From assembly GCF_027531545.1 (NCBI RefSeq), contig NZ_JAPZSC010000025.1, positions 20,854-84,853 of the forward strand: a stretch of 64,000 bases of DNA, given 5' to 3'. This stretch comes from Silanimonas sp. (GTDB lineage Bacteria > Pseudomonadota > Gammaproteobacteria > Xanthomonadales > Xanthomonadaceae). The stretch's first letter is position 1. Each line of letters opens with the position of its first letter. The notes under the pieces are model-generated. The model did no database searches. It saw only the letters and a list, made by a program, of their open reading frames with translations, and was not told the origin of the DNA. The translations under genes and the position numbers were made by a program. Below, one piece after another: positions 8,385-18,641 of this stretch.

Positions 8385-8936
8385 ATGTACAGCCGCTCCA
8401 GCGAACCCGTCAGCTTCTCCCGTGATTGCACCGTTGTTCTGGTGCCCCAGGGCGAGCGCGTCACTTTGCCGGCAGGCAGCGTCGGCTACATCACGCAGGC
8501 GCTCGGCGGCTCGTTCACGGTGTTCGTCGAAGGCAACCTGTTCCGCATCGCCGGTGAGGATGCCGATGCGATCGGCAAGGAAGCTCCGGAAGCCCTCGCG
8601 CTGTCCGAGGATGCCGGCGACGACGAGGTCGAGAAGCTCGTGTGGGAGCAACTGCGGACCTGCTTCGACCCCGAGATCCCGGTGAATATCGTTGAACTCG
8701 GTCTCGTCTACACGGTGGAGCTCGGCCGTCGCGACGACGGTGAACGCAAGGTCGACGTGCGCATGACGCTGACGGCGCCCGCCTGCGGCATGGGCGACAT
8801 CCTCGTCGACGACGTGCGCAGCAAGGTCGAGCGCATCCCCACGGTGGCCGAGGCCGATGTCGAACTCGTGTTCGACCCGCCGTGGAACCAGTCGATGATG
8901 TCGGAAGCCGCGAAGCTCGAAACCGGGATGCTGTGA
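8385..8936 (+). CDS. sufT: Fe-S cluster assembly protein SufT
   Basis: 183-residue protein of the SufT type: an N-terminal extension with a beta-rich segment (VPQGERVTLPAGSVGYITQALGG) followed by a DUF59/MIP18 domain at about residues 80-175 with FDPEIPVNIVELGLVY and the conserved Cys in LTAPACGMGD. Members assist maturation of Fe-S proteins under high demand. Here it is alone, away from any suf operon. A TAGAAT hexamer at 8350-8355 may be its -10 element, but no convincing -35 is seen. Confidence 0.88.
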   Translation: MYSRSSEPVSFSRDCTVVLVPQGERVTLPAGSVGYITQALGGSFTVFVEGNLFRIAGEDADAIGKEAPEALALSEDAGDDEVEKLVWEQLRTCFDPEIPVNIVELGLVYTVELGRRDDGERKVDVRMTLTAPACGMGDILVDDVRSKVERIPTVAEADVELVFDPPWNQSMMSEAAKLETGML

Positions 8937-8967
8937 CGCACGGCCTGCGGGTGGCTCGAACCGCCGA

Positions 8968-9981
8968 CTACAGCCAGCGCGCCTTCTTCAGCACTCGGTA
9001 AAGCACCAGTACGGCGATGACGAGGCCGCCGACGAGGATCGGGTAGCCGAAACGCGCCTTCGTCTCCGGCATGAAATCGAAGTTCATGCCATACCAGCTG
9101 GCGACCAGGGTGGGCACGGCCAGCAGCGCGGCCCAGCCGGCGAGGCGCTTCACCACTTCGCCCTGCTCGGCGGCCACCAGCGACAGGTTCACCGACATCG
9201 CCGCGGTGAGCATCTCGCGCATGGTGTCGGTGGCTTCCGCCACGCGGGCCACGTGGTCCTGCACATCGCGGAAGTAGACCTGCAGTTCGTCGCGCACCAG
9301 GTGCGGGTAGAAGCGCGTCAGTTGGGCCAACACGTCGTTCAGCGGCGAAACGGCAAGGCGCAGCGTCGTCAGGTCGCGCTTCAGGTCGTAGAGCCGGCGG
9401 ATGGTGTCGCGCTTGAAATGCTGGTCGAAGATGTCGGCCTCGATCGTCTCCAGCTCCTGGCGGTACTGCTCGACGATCGGGAAGTAGTTGTCGACGGCGT
9501 AGTCGAGCACCGCATACAGCCCGTAGCCGGGCCCAAGGCGGAACAGCTCCGGGTTCTGCTCGGCGCGTTCGCGCGCCGCGGCGTAGGGCAGGGAGGCACC
9601 GTGGCGCACCGTGATCAGGTAGCGCGGCCCGAAGAACACGTGGGTCTCGCCGACGCCGATGTCGCAATTCGCGCTTGCCTGCGCAGTGTGCATGACGATG
9701 AACAGCGCATCGCCGTAGGGCTCGATCTTCGGTCGCTGGTGCGCCTTCAGGGCGTCCTCGACCGCCAGCGGGTGGAGGCTGAACTCCTCCTGCAGCTTGT
9801 GCAGCAGCTCCTCGTCGGGCTCGTAGAGCCCCACCCAGACGAAGCTGCCGTCATCGACCTCGAGCACGTCGGAGATCGCATCCAGCTCAAGGTCGGCGAC
9901 CTTGCGGCCGTCGCGGTAGTGGATGCAGGCGCGCACCATGTCGGCGCGCGTTTGCGGATGAACGGGGATGACGGGGCTCAT
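8968..9981 (-). CDS. corA: Magnesium/cobalt transporter CorA
   Basis: 337-residue inner-membrane divalent cation channel subunit. A large cytoplasmic alpha/beta and coiled-coil domain (residues 1 to about 270) is followed by two C-terminal transmembrane helices; the first ends in the selectivity motif YGMN and continues FDFMPE. The last residues KKARWL are basic, as expected. ATG 9981 is preferred to the frame opening at 10017, which would add a short Arg-rich peptide. Converges with sufT. Confidence 0.93.
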   Translation of the reverse strand: MSPVIPVHPQTRADMVRACIHYRDGRKVADLELDAISDVLEVDDGSFVWVGLYEPDEELLHKLQEEFSLHPLAVEDALKAHQRPKIEPYGDALFIVMHTAQASANCDIGVGETHVFFGPRYLITVRHGASLPYAAARERAEQNPELFRLGPGYGLYAVLDYAVDNYFPIVEQYRQELETIEADIFDQHFKRDTIRRLYDLKRDLTTLRLAVSPLNDVLAQLTRFYPHLVRDELQVYFRDVQDHVARVAEATDTMREMLTAAMSVNLSLVAAEQGEVVKRLAGWAALLAVPTLVASWYGMNFDFMPETKARFGYPILVGGLVIAVLVLYRVLKKARWL

Positions 9982-9988
9982 GCCCGCA

Positions 9989-11230
9989 TCATCGGCCCGC
10001 CGTCGCCGTGGCGGCAAGCTGGCGGAAATGCCGTGCCAGCGCCCAGTGCAGCGGCAGCAGCAGCACCACCCACTCGACGTTCGCCTGCTTCATGAAGGGC
10101 ATCAGCTTGAGGAAGGCGCCGGCGGCCGCCAAAGCCAACACCAGAACGATGACCACCCCGAACAACCGGCCCGGCGGTCGGCCGCGCATCGCGCGGACCG
10201 CGCCGGGCAGCAGCAGCCACGCCAGCGGCGAGAGCAGGAACAGGTTCTCGTTGCCCCAGGCGAAGTCGTGGCCGCTGCCGAACCACAGGAACAGCATCGT
10301 CGTGCCGGCCAGGCCCGCCAACAGCCAGAAGCCGCCGGCGAAGGCGGCCACCGCACGCGGCGCACGCCGGCCGAGCCACAGCAGGCCGAAGGCCAACGCG
10401 AACCCCGCCACCGCCGCTTCGAAACCCAGCTGCGGCATCTCGGCCGGTTCTGGCGCGAGGCGATGCGGCAACACCTCGGCTTCCAAGGCCACGATCGCGC
10501 GGCCGTCGGCGCGCTTCAACGTGCGCAGGCTGTCGGCGAGCCGCATGGGGATGAAGGCTTCGTCCCAGCGCGACAGCGGGCGGTCGGCCTTCGCGGCGAG
10601 TCCAAGGTGGAAGCCCGTGCCCATCCACGCTGCCGGCGAGGCCAGGCGCACGGCCTCGCTGCGATGCGAGTTGCCCTCGGAGCTGGCCGTGAGCGTGCGC
10701 TTCAGCAGGCCGCCCAGCGCGGCGTCGAGCGCATCGCGCACGCGCGTCGAACAGTTGTCGGTGAAGTAGCGGTAGTCGTAAACGGCGTTCTCGGGCCGCG
10801 CGTTCACTTCGAGCATCGCTGCCAGCGCGCCGGCTTCCGTGGCGTCGAGATCGAGCCACTGCACCGAGACGCCGCGGCCGCTCGCGCGGTACTGCGCGAG
10901 GTCGGCCTCGAGCGGAAGGGCGACGAGGCGGTAGCGCATCGTGCCGGCGACGAAGCGGGCGAGGAAATCCGGCTCGCCCGGGTCGAAGTAGCCGAAGTTG
11001 TAGCTGGTGGGTTCGCGGCCGTCCTGCGGATCGATGACGATGGCGTTGTGGCCGAAGCGCTCGAAGAACACCTCGCCGGGCGCCATCGTCAGCACGCCGA
11101 CACGCGGGGCGCCGAGGGCGGCGCCGGCGAACAGGGCAAGCACCACGAGCACCCAGGCCACGACGCTCCGAGCCGCCAAGCGCCGCGTGAGCGGCGTGGC
11201 CGCGGAGCGGGCCTCAGTGGATGCCGTCAT
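9989..11230 (-). CDS. DUF4105 (Lnb N-terminal periplasmic domain) membrane protein
   Basis: 413 residues. After a signal/anchor segment (about residues 22-40) comes a periplasmic DUF4105 domain, about residues 45-235, with MAPGEVFFERFGHNAIVI and YRYFTDNCSTRVRDALD; the conserved His and Cys of these segments are thought to be catalytic-like by analogy with papain/NlpC folds. The C-terminal part (about 265-400) carries several transmembrane helices. The start overlaps the end of corC by 17 bases, so it belongs to the miaB-phoH-ybeY-corC run, in the place where other gammaproteobacteria have lnt. Substrate unknown. Confidence 0.75.
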   Translation of the reverse strand: MTASTEARSAATPLTRRLAARSVVAWVLVVLALFAGAALGAPRVGVLTMAPGEVFFERFGHNAIVIDPQDGREPTSYNFGYFDPGEPDFLARFVAGTMRYRLVALPLEADLAQYRASGRGVSVQWLDLDATEAGALAAMLEVNARPENAVYDYRYFTDNCSTRVRDALDAALGGLLKRTLTASSEGNSHRSEAVRLASPAAWMGTGFHLGLAAKADRPLSRWDEAFIPMRLADSLRTLKRADGRAIVALEAEVLPHRLAPEPAEMPQLGFEAAVAGFALAFGLLWLGRRAPRAVAAFAGGFWLLAGLAGTTMLFLWFGSGHDFAWGNENLFLLSPLAWLLLPGAVRAMRGRPPGRLFGVVIVLVLALAAAGAFLKLMPFMKQANVEWVVLLLPLHWALARHFRQLAATATAGR

Positions 11231-12068
11231 GGAGCCTCACGCGCAGGCTGTGCACGCGGCGCTGGTCGGCATCGACCACGGTGAAGTGGAAGCGGCCGCT
11301 CTCGAAAGCTTCGCCCGGCTCCGGCAGGTGGCCGATGCCGGCAACGACGAGGCCGCCGATGGTGTCGAACTCGTCGTCCGGGAACTCGGCACCGAAGCGC
11401 TCGTTGAACTCGTCGATCGGCGTCAGCGCCTCGACGACGAACTGGCCGTCCGACTCGGCGGCGATGCTGGTCGAGGCGTCCGCCGCGTCATCGTGCTCGT
11501 CGTCGATCTCGCCGACGATCTCCTCGAGCACGTCCTCGATGGTGATGAGTCCCGCGACACCGCCATGTTCATCCACCACGATCGCCATGTGGTTGCGCGA
11601 AGCGCGGAACTCCCGCAGCAGCACGTTCAGCCGCTTGCTGTCGGGGATCAGCAGGGCCGGGCGCAGCAGTTCGCGGACGTCCTGCACGGCGTTGTCGGCG
11701 ACGATGCCGCGCAGCAGGTCCTTGGCGAGCAGGATGCCGAGGATCTCGTCGCGGTCCTCGCCGTGCACCGGGAAGCGGGAATGGCCGCTCTCGACGACGT
11801 GCTTCATCAGGTCGAGAAGCTTGCCGTCGACCGGCAGCGAGACCATCTGGGCGCGGGGCACCATGACGTCGGCCACGGTCATCGTCGAAACGCTGAGCGC
11901 GCCTTCCAGCATGCTCAGCGTGTCGCCTTCGATCAGCCGGTTGCTGCGGGCGTCGCGGAGGATCTCCAGGAGGTCCTCGCGGGTTTCGGGTTCACCCGAG
12001 AAGGCATGCGACAGGCGTTCGAGCCAGGAGCGCTTCTCGGGCAGGGGACTGGAGTCGTCCTCGGACAT
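11214..12068 (-). CDS. corC: CorC/HlyC family CBS-domain protein
   Basis: 284-residue soluble protein of the CorC (YbeX) type, linked to magnesium/cobalt efflux and, in recent work on relatives, ribosome metabolism. A short charged N-terminus precedes two CBS domains (about residues 60-190; TVADVMVPRAQMVSLP and VVDEHGGVAGLITIEDVLEEIVGEI) and a C-terminal transporter-associated domain (about 205-280). ATG 12068 is used; the longer frame from 12107 adds an unlike segment. It follows ybeY after about 90 bases. Confidence 0.9.
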   Translation of the reverse strand: MSEDDSSPLPEKRSWLERLSHAFSGEPETREDLLEILRDARSNRLIEGDTLSMLEGALSVSTMTVADVMVPRAQMVSLPVDGKLLDLMKHVVESGHSRFPVHGEDRDEILGILLAKDLLRGIVADNAVQDVRELLRPALLIPDSKRLNVLLREFRASRNHMAIVVDEHGGVAGLITIEDVLEEIVGEIDDEHDDAADASTSIAAESDGQFVVEALTPIDEFNERFGAEFPDDEFDTIGGLVVAGIGHLPEPGEAFESGRFHFTVVDADQRRVHSLRVRLHDGIH

Positions 12069-12158
12069 TCGTTTCGGTGCATTGCCCCCGACGGGGAGCG
12101 CGAACACCGGAGTGTAGCCGATGGCCGTGACGGGCCCGGTCGAGGGCCGCCGGCCCCC

Positions 12159-12620
12159 TCAGCGCTCGGCGTAGGGGTCGGGGATGCCGAGGCGGCCGAG
12201 GATGGTGCGCTCGCGGGCTTCCATGGCCTCGGCGTCGGCCTCGGAGTGCTCGTGGTCCATGCCGAGCAGGTGCAGCACGCCATGCACCACGAGGTGGGCA
12301 TGGTGGTGGGCGAGGGGCTTGTCCTGCCCGAGGGCCTCCAGCGCGACGACCGGCGCGCAGATGACGAGGTCGCCAAGCAGCGGCGAGCGCACGCCCGGCG
12401 GCAGCTCGACCGGGAAACTCAGCACGTTGGTCGCGTAGTCCTTGCCGCGGTAGTCGCGGTTCAGCGCGCGGCCCTCGTCGGAATCGACATAGCGCACCGC
12501 CAGCTCGATGGCCCGGCGCTGGCCGGCCAGCGCGGCCTCGACCCAGCGGCGGACGCTGGCGGCGGCGGGCAGGCCCTTGCGCGGGAGGGCGTAGCTGACA
12601 TGGACGGTCGTGGCGGGCAT
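12159..12620 (-). CDS. ybeY: Endoribonuclease YbeY
   Basis: 153-residue single-strand-specific metalloendoribonuclease that acts in 16S rRNA 3' end maturation and ribosome quality control. The zinc motif is complete: [15 protein letters not shown] (H-x3-H-x5-H) at about residues 110-124. The upstream signature [17 protein letters not shown] is also present. Located between the HAD phosphatase and corC in the conserved cluster. Confidence 0.95.
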   Translation of the reverse strand: MPATTVHVSYALPRKGLPAAASVRRWVEAALAGQRRAIELAVRYVDSDEGRALNRDYRGKDYATNVLSFPVELPPGVRSPLLGDLVICAPVVALEALGQDKPLAHHHAHLVVHGVLHLLGMDHEHSEADAEAMEARERTILGRLGIPDPYAER

Positions 12621-12637
12621 GGCGGCCTCGGAAGTCT

Positions 12638-13303
12638 TCAGGGCAGGGGCAAGGCGGTCAGATCGGCATCGACGAGGCGCGCACCCAGCGCCTGGCGGAC
12701 GATCGAGCGGCAGCGGGCGGAGGCGTTCACCAGCACCGCCTCATGGGCGGCGCGCAGCAGGGGCAGGTCGATCGCGGCATCGGAGACGGCGCGGACGTAG
12801 GGCGGAGGAAAGCCCTCTTCGGCGAGGGCGCGCAGTTTCGCTTCGCCGGTGCAATGGCGTGCCACGCCGGCGCTGCCCCAACGCGGGCGCAGTCGCGAGG
12901 CGACGAGGGTCACGCCGGGATAGACGCCGAGGCGTCGCAGGGCCACCCGCGCCAGCGGCTCGAACGCGCCCGTCGCCACGACCACCCGATGCCCGTCCCG
13001 GACATCCGCGCGCACCCACGCGAGCTCGCGTTCGCGGGGACGCATCGGGCGCGTTTCGGCGAAGCGCTCGGCCAGCGCTTCGATGGTGCCGACGTTCCGC
13101 CCCAGCGCCCCGAAGAACAGGAACAGCGAAACACCAGCGCGTCGCGTCGCCTCGAAGCGCATCAGCACGAAGCCCAAGGGCGCGAACGGCAGCACCAGCG
13201 CACGCCGCCAGCCTTGCAGCAGGTGGTGGATGAAGGCCGCGCCGATGTCGCCTTCGACGAGGGTGCCGTCGAAGTCGTAAACGACGACCTCAGCCGGCGG
13301 CAT
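12638..13303 (-). CDS. HAD-IB family phosphatase inserted in the phoH-ybeY run
   Basis: 221-residue haloacid-dehalogenase hydrolase of the SerB-like IB class. Motif I is [13 protein letters not shown] (nucleophile Asp10, general acid Asp12), motif II is [11 protein letters not shown], motif III region is [10 protein letters not shown], and motif IV is [13 protein letters not shown] hydrophobic stretch (about residues 28-50, [14 protein letters not shown]) fits the cap region seen in membrane-associated members acting on phospho-lipids or nucleotides. It overlaps phoH by 14 bases at its start. The typical order has phoH next to ybeY, so this is an insertion or a lineage trait. Substrate unknown. 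Confidence 0.8.
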   Translation of the reverse strand: MPPAEVVVYDFDGTLVEGDIGAAFIHHLLQGWRRALVLPFAPLGFVLMRFEATRRAGVSLFLFFGALGRNVGTIEALAERFAETRPMRPRERELAWVRADVRDGHRVVVATGAFEPLARVALRRLGVYPGVTLVASRLRPRWGSAGVARHCTGEAKLRALAEEGFPPPYVRAVSDAAIDLPLLRAAHEAVLVNASARCRSIVRQALGARLVDADLTALPLP

Positions 13304-14267
13304 CGGCGTCGCGGCGGTCGTAGGCGCGGACGATCTTGGCCACCAGCGGATGGCGCACCACGTCCTTCGCTTCGAAGAACTGGAAGCTGATGCCCTCCAC
13401 GCCCTTCAGCACCTCGACCGCGTCGCGCAGGCCGCTCTTCTGGTGCTTGGGCAGGTCGATCTGCGAGAGGTCGCCCGTGATCACCGCGGTCGTGCCGAAG
13501 CCGATGCGGGTCAGGAACATCTTCATTTGTTCGACGGTGGTGTTCTGCGCCTCGTCGAGGATCACGAAGGCGTCGTTGAGCGTGCGGCCGCGCATGTAGG
13601 CCAGCGGTGCGACCTCGATGACGTTGCGCTCCATCAGCTTGGCCACCTTCTCGGTGCCGAGCATCTCGTACAGCGCGTCGTAGAGCGGGCGCAGGTAGGG
13701 ATCGACCTTTTGCGAGAGATCACCCGGCAGGAAGCCGAGCTTCTCGCCGGCCTCCACCGCCGGGCGCACCAGCAGGATGCGCTGCACGCGCGAATCGCTG
13801 AGCGCTTCGACGGCGCTGGCCACGGCGAGGTAGGTCTTGCCGGTACCGGCCGGGCCGATGCCGAAGTTGATGTCGTGCGTGGCGATCGCGTGCAGGTAGG
13901 CCGCCTGGTTGGCACCGCGGCCCCGGATCGTCCCGCGCTTGACCTTGATGGCTACGTCCTGCGGCGCGAAGCCGAGGTCGCGTTCGACGGCCGATTCCTC
14001 ATCCGCGCCGAGGCGCAGGTGGATGGCTTCCGGCGTCAGCACTTCGGTCTCGGTATCCGCCCAGAGCTGGCGCAGCAGGCGCTCGGCGACGGTGGTGGCT
14101 TTCTCCGGCCCCGTCACGCGGAACACGCCGCCGCGGTTGGCCACCTGCACGCCCAGCCGCAGCTCGATCTGCCGCAAGTGCGCGTCGAGCGGACCGGCGA
14201 GGTTGGCCAGCCGCTCGCCGTCCTCGGGTTCGAGCGTGAAGTCGCGCGGCGCAGCGGCGTCGGCCAT
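13290..14267 (-). CDS. ybeZ: PhoH family ATPase (YbeZ)
   Basis: 325-residue PhoH-type P-loop ATPase/RNA helicase-like protein that partners YbeY. A KH-like N-terminal part precedes the ATPase, with Walker [12 protein letters not shown] at about residues 150-160 and Walker [10 protein letters not shown] at about 235. The start overlaps the miaB stop in TGATG, so translation is coupled. Confidence 0.93.
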   Translation of the reverse strand: MADAAAPRDFTLEPEDGERLANLAGPLDAHLRQIELRLGVQVANRGGVFRVTGPEKATTVAERLLRQLWADTETEVLTPEAIHLRLGADEESAVERDLGFAPQDVAIKVKRGTIRGRGANQAAYLHAIATHDINFGIGPAGTGKTYLAVASAVEALSDSRVQRILLVRPAVEAGEKLGFLPGDLSQKVDPYLRPLYDALYEMLGTEKVAKLMERNVIEVAPLAYMRGRTLNDAFVILDEAQNTTVEQMKMFLTRIGFGTTAVITGDLSQIDLPKHQKSGLRDAVEVLKGVEGISFQFFEAKDVVRHPLVAKIVRAYDRRDADAAG

Positions 14268-15610
14268 CAGGCGGCCACCGTCTCGCGGGTGACGATGCGG
14301 CCGCGCAGCGAGTTGCTCAGCGCCTCGGTGATTTCCACGTCCACGAATTGGCCAACCAAGCGCTGCGGGCCGGCGAAGTTCACGAAGCGCATGTTCTCGG
14401 TGCGGCCCGTCACTTCATTCGGATTCTTCTTCGACGGGCCTTCCACCAGCACCGTCTGCACGCTGCCGACCATGGCATGCGAGATCTTCCGTGCGTTGGC
14501 GGTGATCGTTTCCTGCAGCCGGGTCAGGCGCGCGCTCTTCACCTCCGAGCTCGTGTCGTCCGGCAGGTTCGCCGCCGGCGTACCAGGGCGCTTGCTGTAA
14601 ATGAAGGAGAAGCTCTGGTCGAAACCGATGTCCTCGATCAGCTTCATCGTCTGCTCGAAGTCGCGGTCGGTCTCGCCGGGGAAGCCGACGATGAAGTCCG
14701 AGCTCAGGCAGATGTCGGGCCGCGCCTCGCGCAGCTTGCGGATCTTGGCCTTGAACTCCAGCACCGTGTGGTTGCGCTTCATCGCGGTGAGCACGCGGTC
14801 TGAGCCCGACTGCACCGGCAGGTGCAGGAAGGAGGCCAGCTTCGGCACGTCGCGGTAGGCCTCCACCAGCGAATCGGTGAACTCCATCGGATGCGACGTG
14901 GTGAAGCGGATGCGGCCGATGCCCTCGAATTCGGCGATGGCGCGGATCAGGTCGGCGAGGTCGGCGGTGCCGCCGTCGTCCGTCGCGCCGCGGTAGGCGT
15001 TGACGTTCTGGCCGAGCAGGGTGACTTCGCGCACGCCCTGGTCGGCGAGCTGGGCCACTTCCACCAGCACGTCCTCGAACGGCCGGCTCACTTCCTCGCC
15101 GCGTGTGTAGGGCACCACGCAGAAGGCGCAGTACTTGCTGCAGCCTTCCATGATCGAGACGAAGGCGGTCGGGCCGTCGGCGCGCGGCTCGGGCAGCTTG
15201 TCGAACTTCTCGATCTCCGGGAACGAGATGTCCACCTGCGGCTTGCCGGTCTCGCGCTTGGCGTCGATCAGCTCGGGCAGCCGGTGCAGGGTCTGCGGGC
15301 CGAACACCACATCCACGAAGGGCGCGCGCTTGATGATCGCCTCGCCTTCCTGCGAGGCCACGCAGCCGCCGACGCCGATCACGAGGTTCGGGTTGTTCTT
15401 CTTCAGCTCCTTCCAGCGGCCGAGCTGGGAGAACACCTTTTCCTGCGCCTTCTCGCGGATCGAGCAGGTGTTGACCAGGATGACGTCGGCTTCCGCCTCG
15501 TTCTCGGTCAGTTCGAGGCCGTGTTCGGCGGCGAGCACGTCGACCATCTTGGTCGAGTCGTACTCGTTCATCTGGCAGCCGTGGGTCTTGATGAAGAGCT
15601 TGCCGGGCAT
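14267..15610 (-). CDS. miaB: tRNA-2-methylthio-N6-dimethylallyladenosine synthase MiaB
   Basis: 447-residue radical-SAM methylthiotransferase that turns i6A37 into ms2i6A37 in tRNA. Domains in order: UPF0004 N-terminal domain ([12 protein letters not shown], with [12 protein letters not shown]), radical SAM with the CxxxCxxC cluster ligands in [16 protein letters not shown], and a C-terminal TRAM domain (about residues 380-440). ATG 15610 fits the family start. First gene of the reverse-strand run ending in the DUF4105 gene. Confidence 0.96.
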   Translation of the reverse strand: MPGKLFIKTHGCQMNEYDSTKMVDVLAAEHGLELTENEAEADVILVNTCSIREKAQEKVFSQLGRWKELKKNNPNLVIGVGGCVASQEGEAIIKRAPFVDVVFGPQTLHRLPELIDAKRETGKPQVDISFPEIEKFDKLPEPRADGPTAFVSIMEGCSKYCAFCVVPYTRGEEVSRPFEDVLVEVAQLADQGVREVTLLGQNVNAYRGATDDGGTADLADLIRAIAEFEGIGRIRFTTSHPMEFTDSLVEAYRDVPKLASFLHLPVQSGSDRVLTAMKRNHTVLEFKAKIRKLREARPDICLSSDFIVGFPGETDRDFEQTMKLIEDIGFDQSFSFIYSKRPGTPAANLPDDTSSEVKSARLTRLQETITANARKISHAMVGSVQTVLVEGPSKKNPNEVTGRTENMRFVNFAGPQRLVGQFVDVEITEALSNSLRGRIVTRETVAA

Positions 15611-15682
15611 ACGGTGGGTACTCCGTTCCGGTGGATGGGGCGCGGATTGTACGCCCGGCCCTGCTGGGGGACACTGCGCGCC

Positions 15683-16660
15683 ATGCGTCCCCGCCGCGTC
15701 CTGAAGCCCGCATCGACCGCCGCCCTTGCCGGGTGGGTGGCGCTTGCGCTGGCGATCGCCGGGGGCGGTGCGCCCGAAGCGCAGGCCGGAACGCTCTACC
15801 GTTGCGTTGGCCCGGACGGCATCTCCCACTACGGCAGCCGCCGGCAGTCCGGGATGACCTGCACGGTGGCCGCCAACTACCGCCCGGATCCCCGTCCCGC
15901 CATCGCGCCCAGACCCACGCCCACGCCGGCGGCTGCTTCGCCGGGCCCAGACGCTCCCGCTCCCGCGGCCAACCCGGCCCGCCGCGTCGAGTTCCTGGCC
16001 AGCCCGGGGGCCGCACCGGCGCCCGCGGCCGGAAGCACCCGCGGCGCGCGGGTCACCCGCGGCGCCGTCTACACCTACATGAAGGATGGCGTCACCCATT
16101 ACACCAACGTGCGCCCGCAGAACGCGGGGGCCTCGGTGCGCACGCTCTTCACCTACGTGGAGACCTGCTACGCCTGCAGCACCCTGCCGGGCGTCGATTT
16201 CTCCAACGTCCGCCTGAACACCGCGGCTTACGCGGCCGAGATCCGGGCTGCCGCGGCGCGCTTCGGTGTCGATGAAGCCCTGGTGCGGGCCATCGTCCAC
16301 GCCGAGTCGGCCTTCAACCCCAATGCCGTCTCGCACAAGGGGGCGCAGGGTCTGATGCAGCTGATCCCCGCCACGGCGGACCGCTTCGACGTGTCCGACC
16401 CCTTCGACCCGGCCCAGAACATCGCCGGCGGCGTGCAGTACCTGGCCTGGCTGCTCGACCGCTTCGACGACAACATCACGTTGGCAGCCGCCGGCTACAA
16501 CGCCGGTGAAGGCAATGTCGACCGCTACGGCGGGGTGCCGCCCTTCGACGAGACCCAGCGCTACGTGGGCCGCGTGGCCACCCTTCACGCCCGCTATCGC
16601 GATGCCCTCGGGGCGGCCGGGTCGGTCGCGGTTCCGATGTCGGGTGCAGGCGCCCCCTAG
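15683..16660 (+). CDS. Lytic transglycosylase (SLT domain) with two DUF4124 modules
   Basis: 325-residue exported peptidoglycan lytic transglycosylase. A signal peptide (to about residue 36, ending AQA) is followed by a DUF4124 module ([17 protein letters not shown]), a Pro/Ala-rich linker, a second DUF4124-like module ([14 protein letters not shown]), and a C-terminal SLT domain from about 190. The catalytic Glu is in [28 protein letters not shown] and [11 protein letters not shown] are the other SLT motifs. Divergent from miaB. Confidence 0.9.
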   Translation: MRPRRVLKPASTAALAGWVALALAIAGGGAPEAQAGTLYRCVGPDGISHYGSRRQSGMTCTVAANYRPDPRPAIAPRPTPTPAAASPGPDAPAPAANPARRVEFLASPGAAPAPAAGSTRGARVTRGAVYTYMKDGVTHYTNVRPQNAGASVRTLFTYVETCYACSTLPGVDFSNVRLNTAAYAAEIRAAAARFGVDEALVRAIVHAESAFNPNAVSHKGAQGLMQLIPATADRFDVSDPFDPAQNIAGGVQYLAWLLDRFDDNITLAAAGYNAGEGNVDRYGGVPPFDETQRYVGRVATLHARYRDALGAAGSVAVPMSGAGAP

Positions 16661-16684
16661 GCCTCGCGCCGTCGTCCGGCGGCG

Positions 16685-16714
16685 TTGTCGGTCAAATGGG
16701 CGTTCGGCTACACT
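16685..16714 (+). promoter_or_regulatory. Candidate promoter of petABC
   Basis: TTGTCG (16685-16690) and TACACT (16709-16714) are 18 bases apart and lie about 70 bases before the petA start. The leader in between can form a hairpin (GCGAGGGC pairing with GCCCTTCGC). Read by eye; a weak match to consensus at both hexamers. Confidence 0.35.
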
Positions 16715-16782
16715 TCGGCCTTGCTGCGAGGGCTCGATCGGGCCCTTCGCATCCTCACGTACAGCGAAGTTCGGAGAGCCGA

Positions 16783-17394
16783 ATGGCCAACGAAGGGGTC
16801 AACAACGGGCGTCGTCGGTTCCTGACCGCGACCACCGCCGTGGTCGGTGCCGCAGGCGCCGCCGCCGGCGGTTATGCCTTCCTCAGCACCTGGAAGCCCA
16901 GCGCTCGCGCGCAAGGGGCCGGTGCGCCGGTCGAAGTGGACATCAGCAAGCTCGACCTCGAGCCGGGTGCCCGCATGATCGTCCAATGGCGCGGCAAGCC
17001 GGTCTGGATCTTCAAGCGCAACGGCGAGCAGTTGAGCGCGCTGCCGACGCTGGACGACCGCCTGGCCGATCCGAAGTCGGACAACGTCGACCAGACCCCG
17101 GCTTTCGCCAAGAACGAGACCCGGGCCATCAAGCCCGAGATCGGCGTGCTCGTCGGCATCTGCACCCACCTCGGCTGCTCGCCGCTGTTCGTGCCCGAGC
17201 TGCAGCCGCAGGCCTTCGACAGCGAGTGGAAGGGCGGCTTCTACTGCCCCTGCCACAACTCGCGCTTCGACCTCGCCGGCCGCGTCTTCTCGGGCGTCCC
17301 GGCCCCGTCGAACCTCGAAGTGCCGCCGTACCATTTCGACAAGGCCAATGCCAACCGCGTCGTGGTCGGCATCGCGCCGGAGGAAGCCGCCTGA
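16783..17394 (+). CDS. petA: Ubiquinol-cytochrome c reductase iron-sulfur (Rieske) subunit
   Basis: 203-residue Rieske protein of the bc1 complex. A Tat-type N-terminus ([10 protein letters not shown]) leads into the single membrane anchor. The 2Fe-2S cluster ligands are all present: Cys127 and His129 in CTHLGC, Cys155 and His158 in CPCHNS, with Cys132 and Cys157 for the disulfide. The stop overlaps the petB start by one base. Confidence 0.96.
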   Translation: MANEGVNNGRRRFLTATTAVVGAAGAAAGGYAFLSTWKPSARAQGAGAPVEVDISKLDLEPGARMIVQWRGKPVWIFKRNGEQLSALPTLDDRLADPKSDNVDQTPAFAKNETRAIKPEIGVLVGICTHLGCSPLFVPELQPQAFDSEWKGGFYCPCHNSRFDLAGRVFSGVPAPSNLEVPPYHFDKANANRVVVGIAPEEAA

Positions 17395-18641
17395 TGAACG
17401 CCAAGATCGAGAGCGCTTTCAACGGCGCGGTGGACTGGTTCAACCAGCGCACCCCTAGCCTGATCCCGTTCTACAAGAAGCACATGTCGGAGTACTACGC
17501 TCCGAAGAACTTCAACTTCTGGTACTTCTTTGGTTCGCTGGCGCTGCTGGTGCTGGTCAACCAGATCGTCACCGGCATCTTCCTGACGATGCACTACAAG
17601 CCGAGCGCGACGGAAGCCTTCGCCTCGGTCGAGTACATCATGCGCGACGTGGAGTGGGGCTGGCTGGTGCGCTACATGCACAGCACCGGCGCCTCGCTGT
17701 TCTTCGTCGTCGTCTACCTGCACATGTTCCGGGCCATGATCTACGGCTCTTACCAGAAGCCGCGCGAGCTGGTCTGGGTGCTCGGCATGTTGATCTTCCT
17801 CACGCTGATGGCCGAAGCCTTCCTGGGCTACGTGCTGCCGTGGGGCCAGATGTCGTACTGGGGTGCGCAGGTGATCATCAACCTGTTCTCGGCGATCCCG
17901 GTGATCGGCGGCGACCTGACGGAGTTGATCCGCGGTGACTTCCTCGTCTCCGACGCGACGCTGAACCGCTTCTTCGCCCTGCACGTCATCGCCCTGCCGC
18001 TGGTCATCCTGCTGCTGGTGGTGCTGCACCTCGGCGCCCTTCACGAGGTCGGCTCGAACAACCCGGACGGCGTCGACATCAAGAAGGTGAAGGACAAGGC
18101 CACGGGCAAGCCGCTCGACGGCATCCCCTTCCACCCGTACTACACGGTGAAGGACCTGGTGGGCGCCGGCGTCTTCCTGATCATCGCCAGCTTCATCCTG
18201 TTCTTCGCCCCGACCTTCGGCGATCTCTTCCTGGAGTTCGACAACTTCAACGAAGCGAACCCGCTGGTCACCCCGGCGCACATCAAGCCGGTGTGGTACT
18301 TCACGCCCTACTACGCGATGCTCCGCGCCATCCCGGACACCCTGGCCGGCGTGATCGTGATGGGCGGCGCCACGACCATCTTCTTCCTCCTGCCGTGGCT
18401 GGACCGCAGCAAGGTCCGTTCCTTCCGCTACCGCGGCTGGATCAGCAAGATGATGATCTCGCTCTTCGCGATCTGCTTCGTGACGCTGGGCTGGCTGGGC
18501 CTGCAGTCGGGTTCCGAGACGCAGACGATCATCGCGCGCATCTGCACGATCTTCTACTTCGGCTTCTTCTTCACGATGCCGATCTGGACCTCCATCGACA
18601 AAACCAAGCCGGTTCCGGAGCGGGTGACCTCGCATGCTTAA
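17394..18641 (+). CDS. petB: Cytochrome b of the bc1 complex
   Basis: 415-residue polytopic cytochrome b with about eight membrane spans. The two bis-His haem sites are visible: MHSTGASLFFVVVYLHMFR in one helix and FFALHVIALPLVILLLVVLH in another; the quinol-oxidation-site loop is present at the PxW-type motif NPLVTPAHIKPVWYF. It carries the quinol oxidation and reduction sites. Starts at the petA stop (1-base overlap) and overlaps petC by 8 bases. Confidence 0.96.
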   Translation: MNAKIESAFNGAVDWFNQRTPSLIPFYKKHMSEYYAPKNFNFWYFFGSLALLVLVNQIVTGIFLTMHYKPSATEAFASVEYIMRDVEWGWLVRYMHSTGASLFFVVVYLHMFRAMIYGSYQKPRELVWVLGMLIFLTLMAEAFLGYVLPWGQMSYWGAQVIINLFSAIPVIGGDLTELIRGDFLVSDATLNRFFALHVIALPLVILLLVVLHLGALHEVGSNNPDGVDIKKVKDKATGKPLDGIPFHPYYTVKDLVGAGVFLIIASFILFFAPTFGDLFLEFDNFNEANPLVTPAHIKPVWYFTPYYAMLRAIPDTLAGVIVMGGATTIFFLLPWLDRSKVRSFRYRGWISKMMISLFAICFVTLGWLGLQSGSETQTIIARICTIFYFGFFFTMPIWTSIDKTKPVPERVTSHA

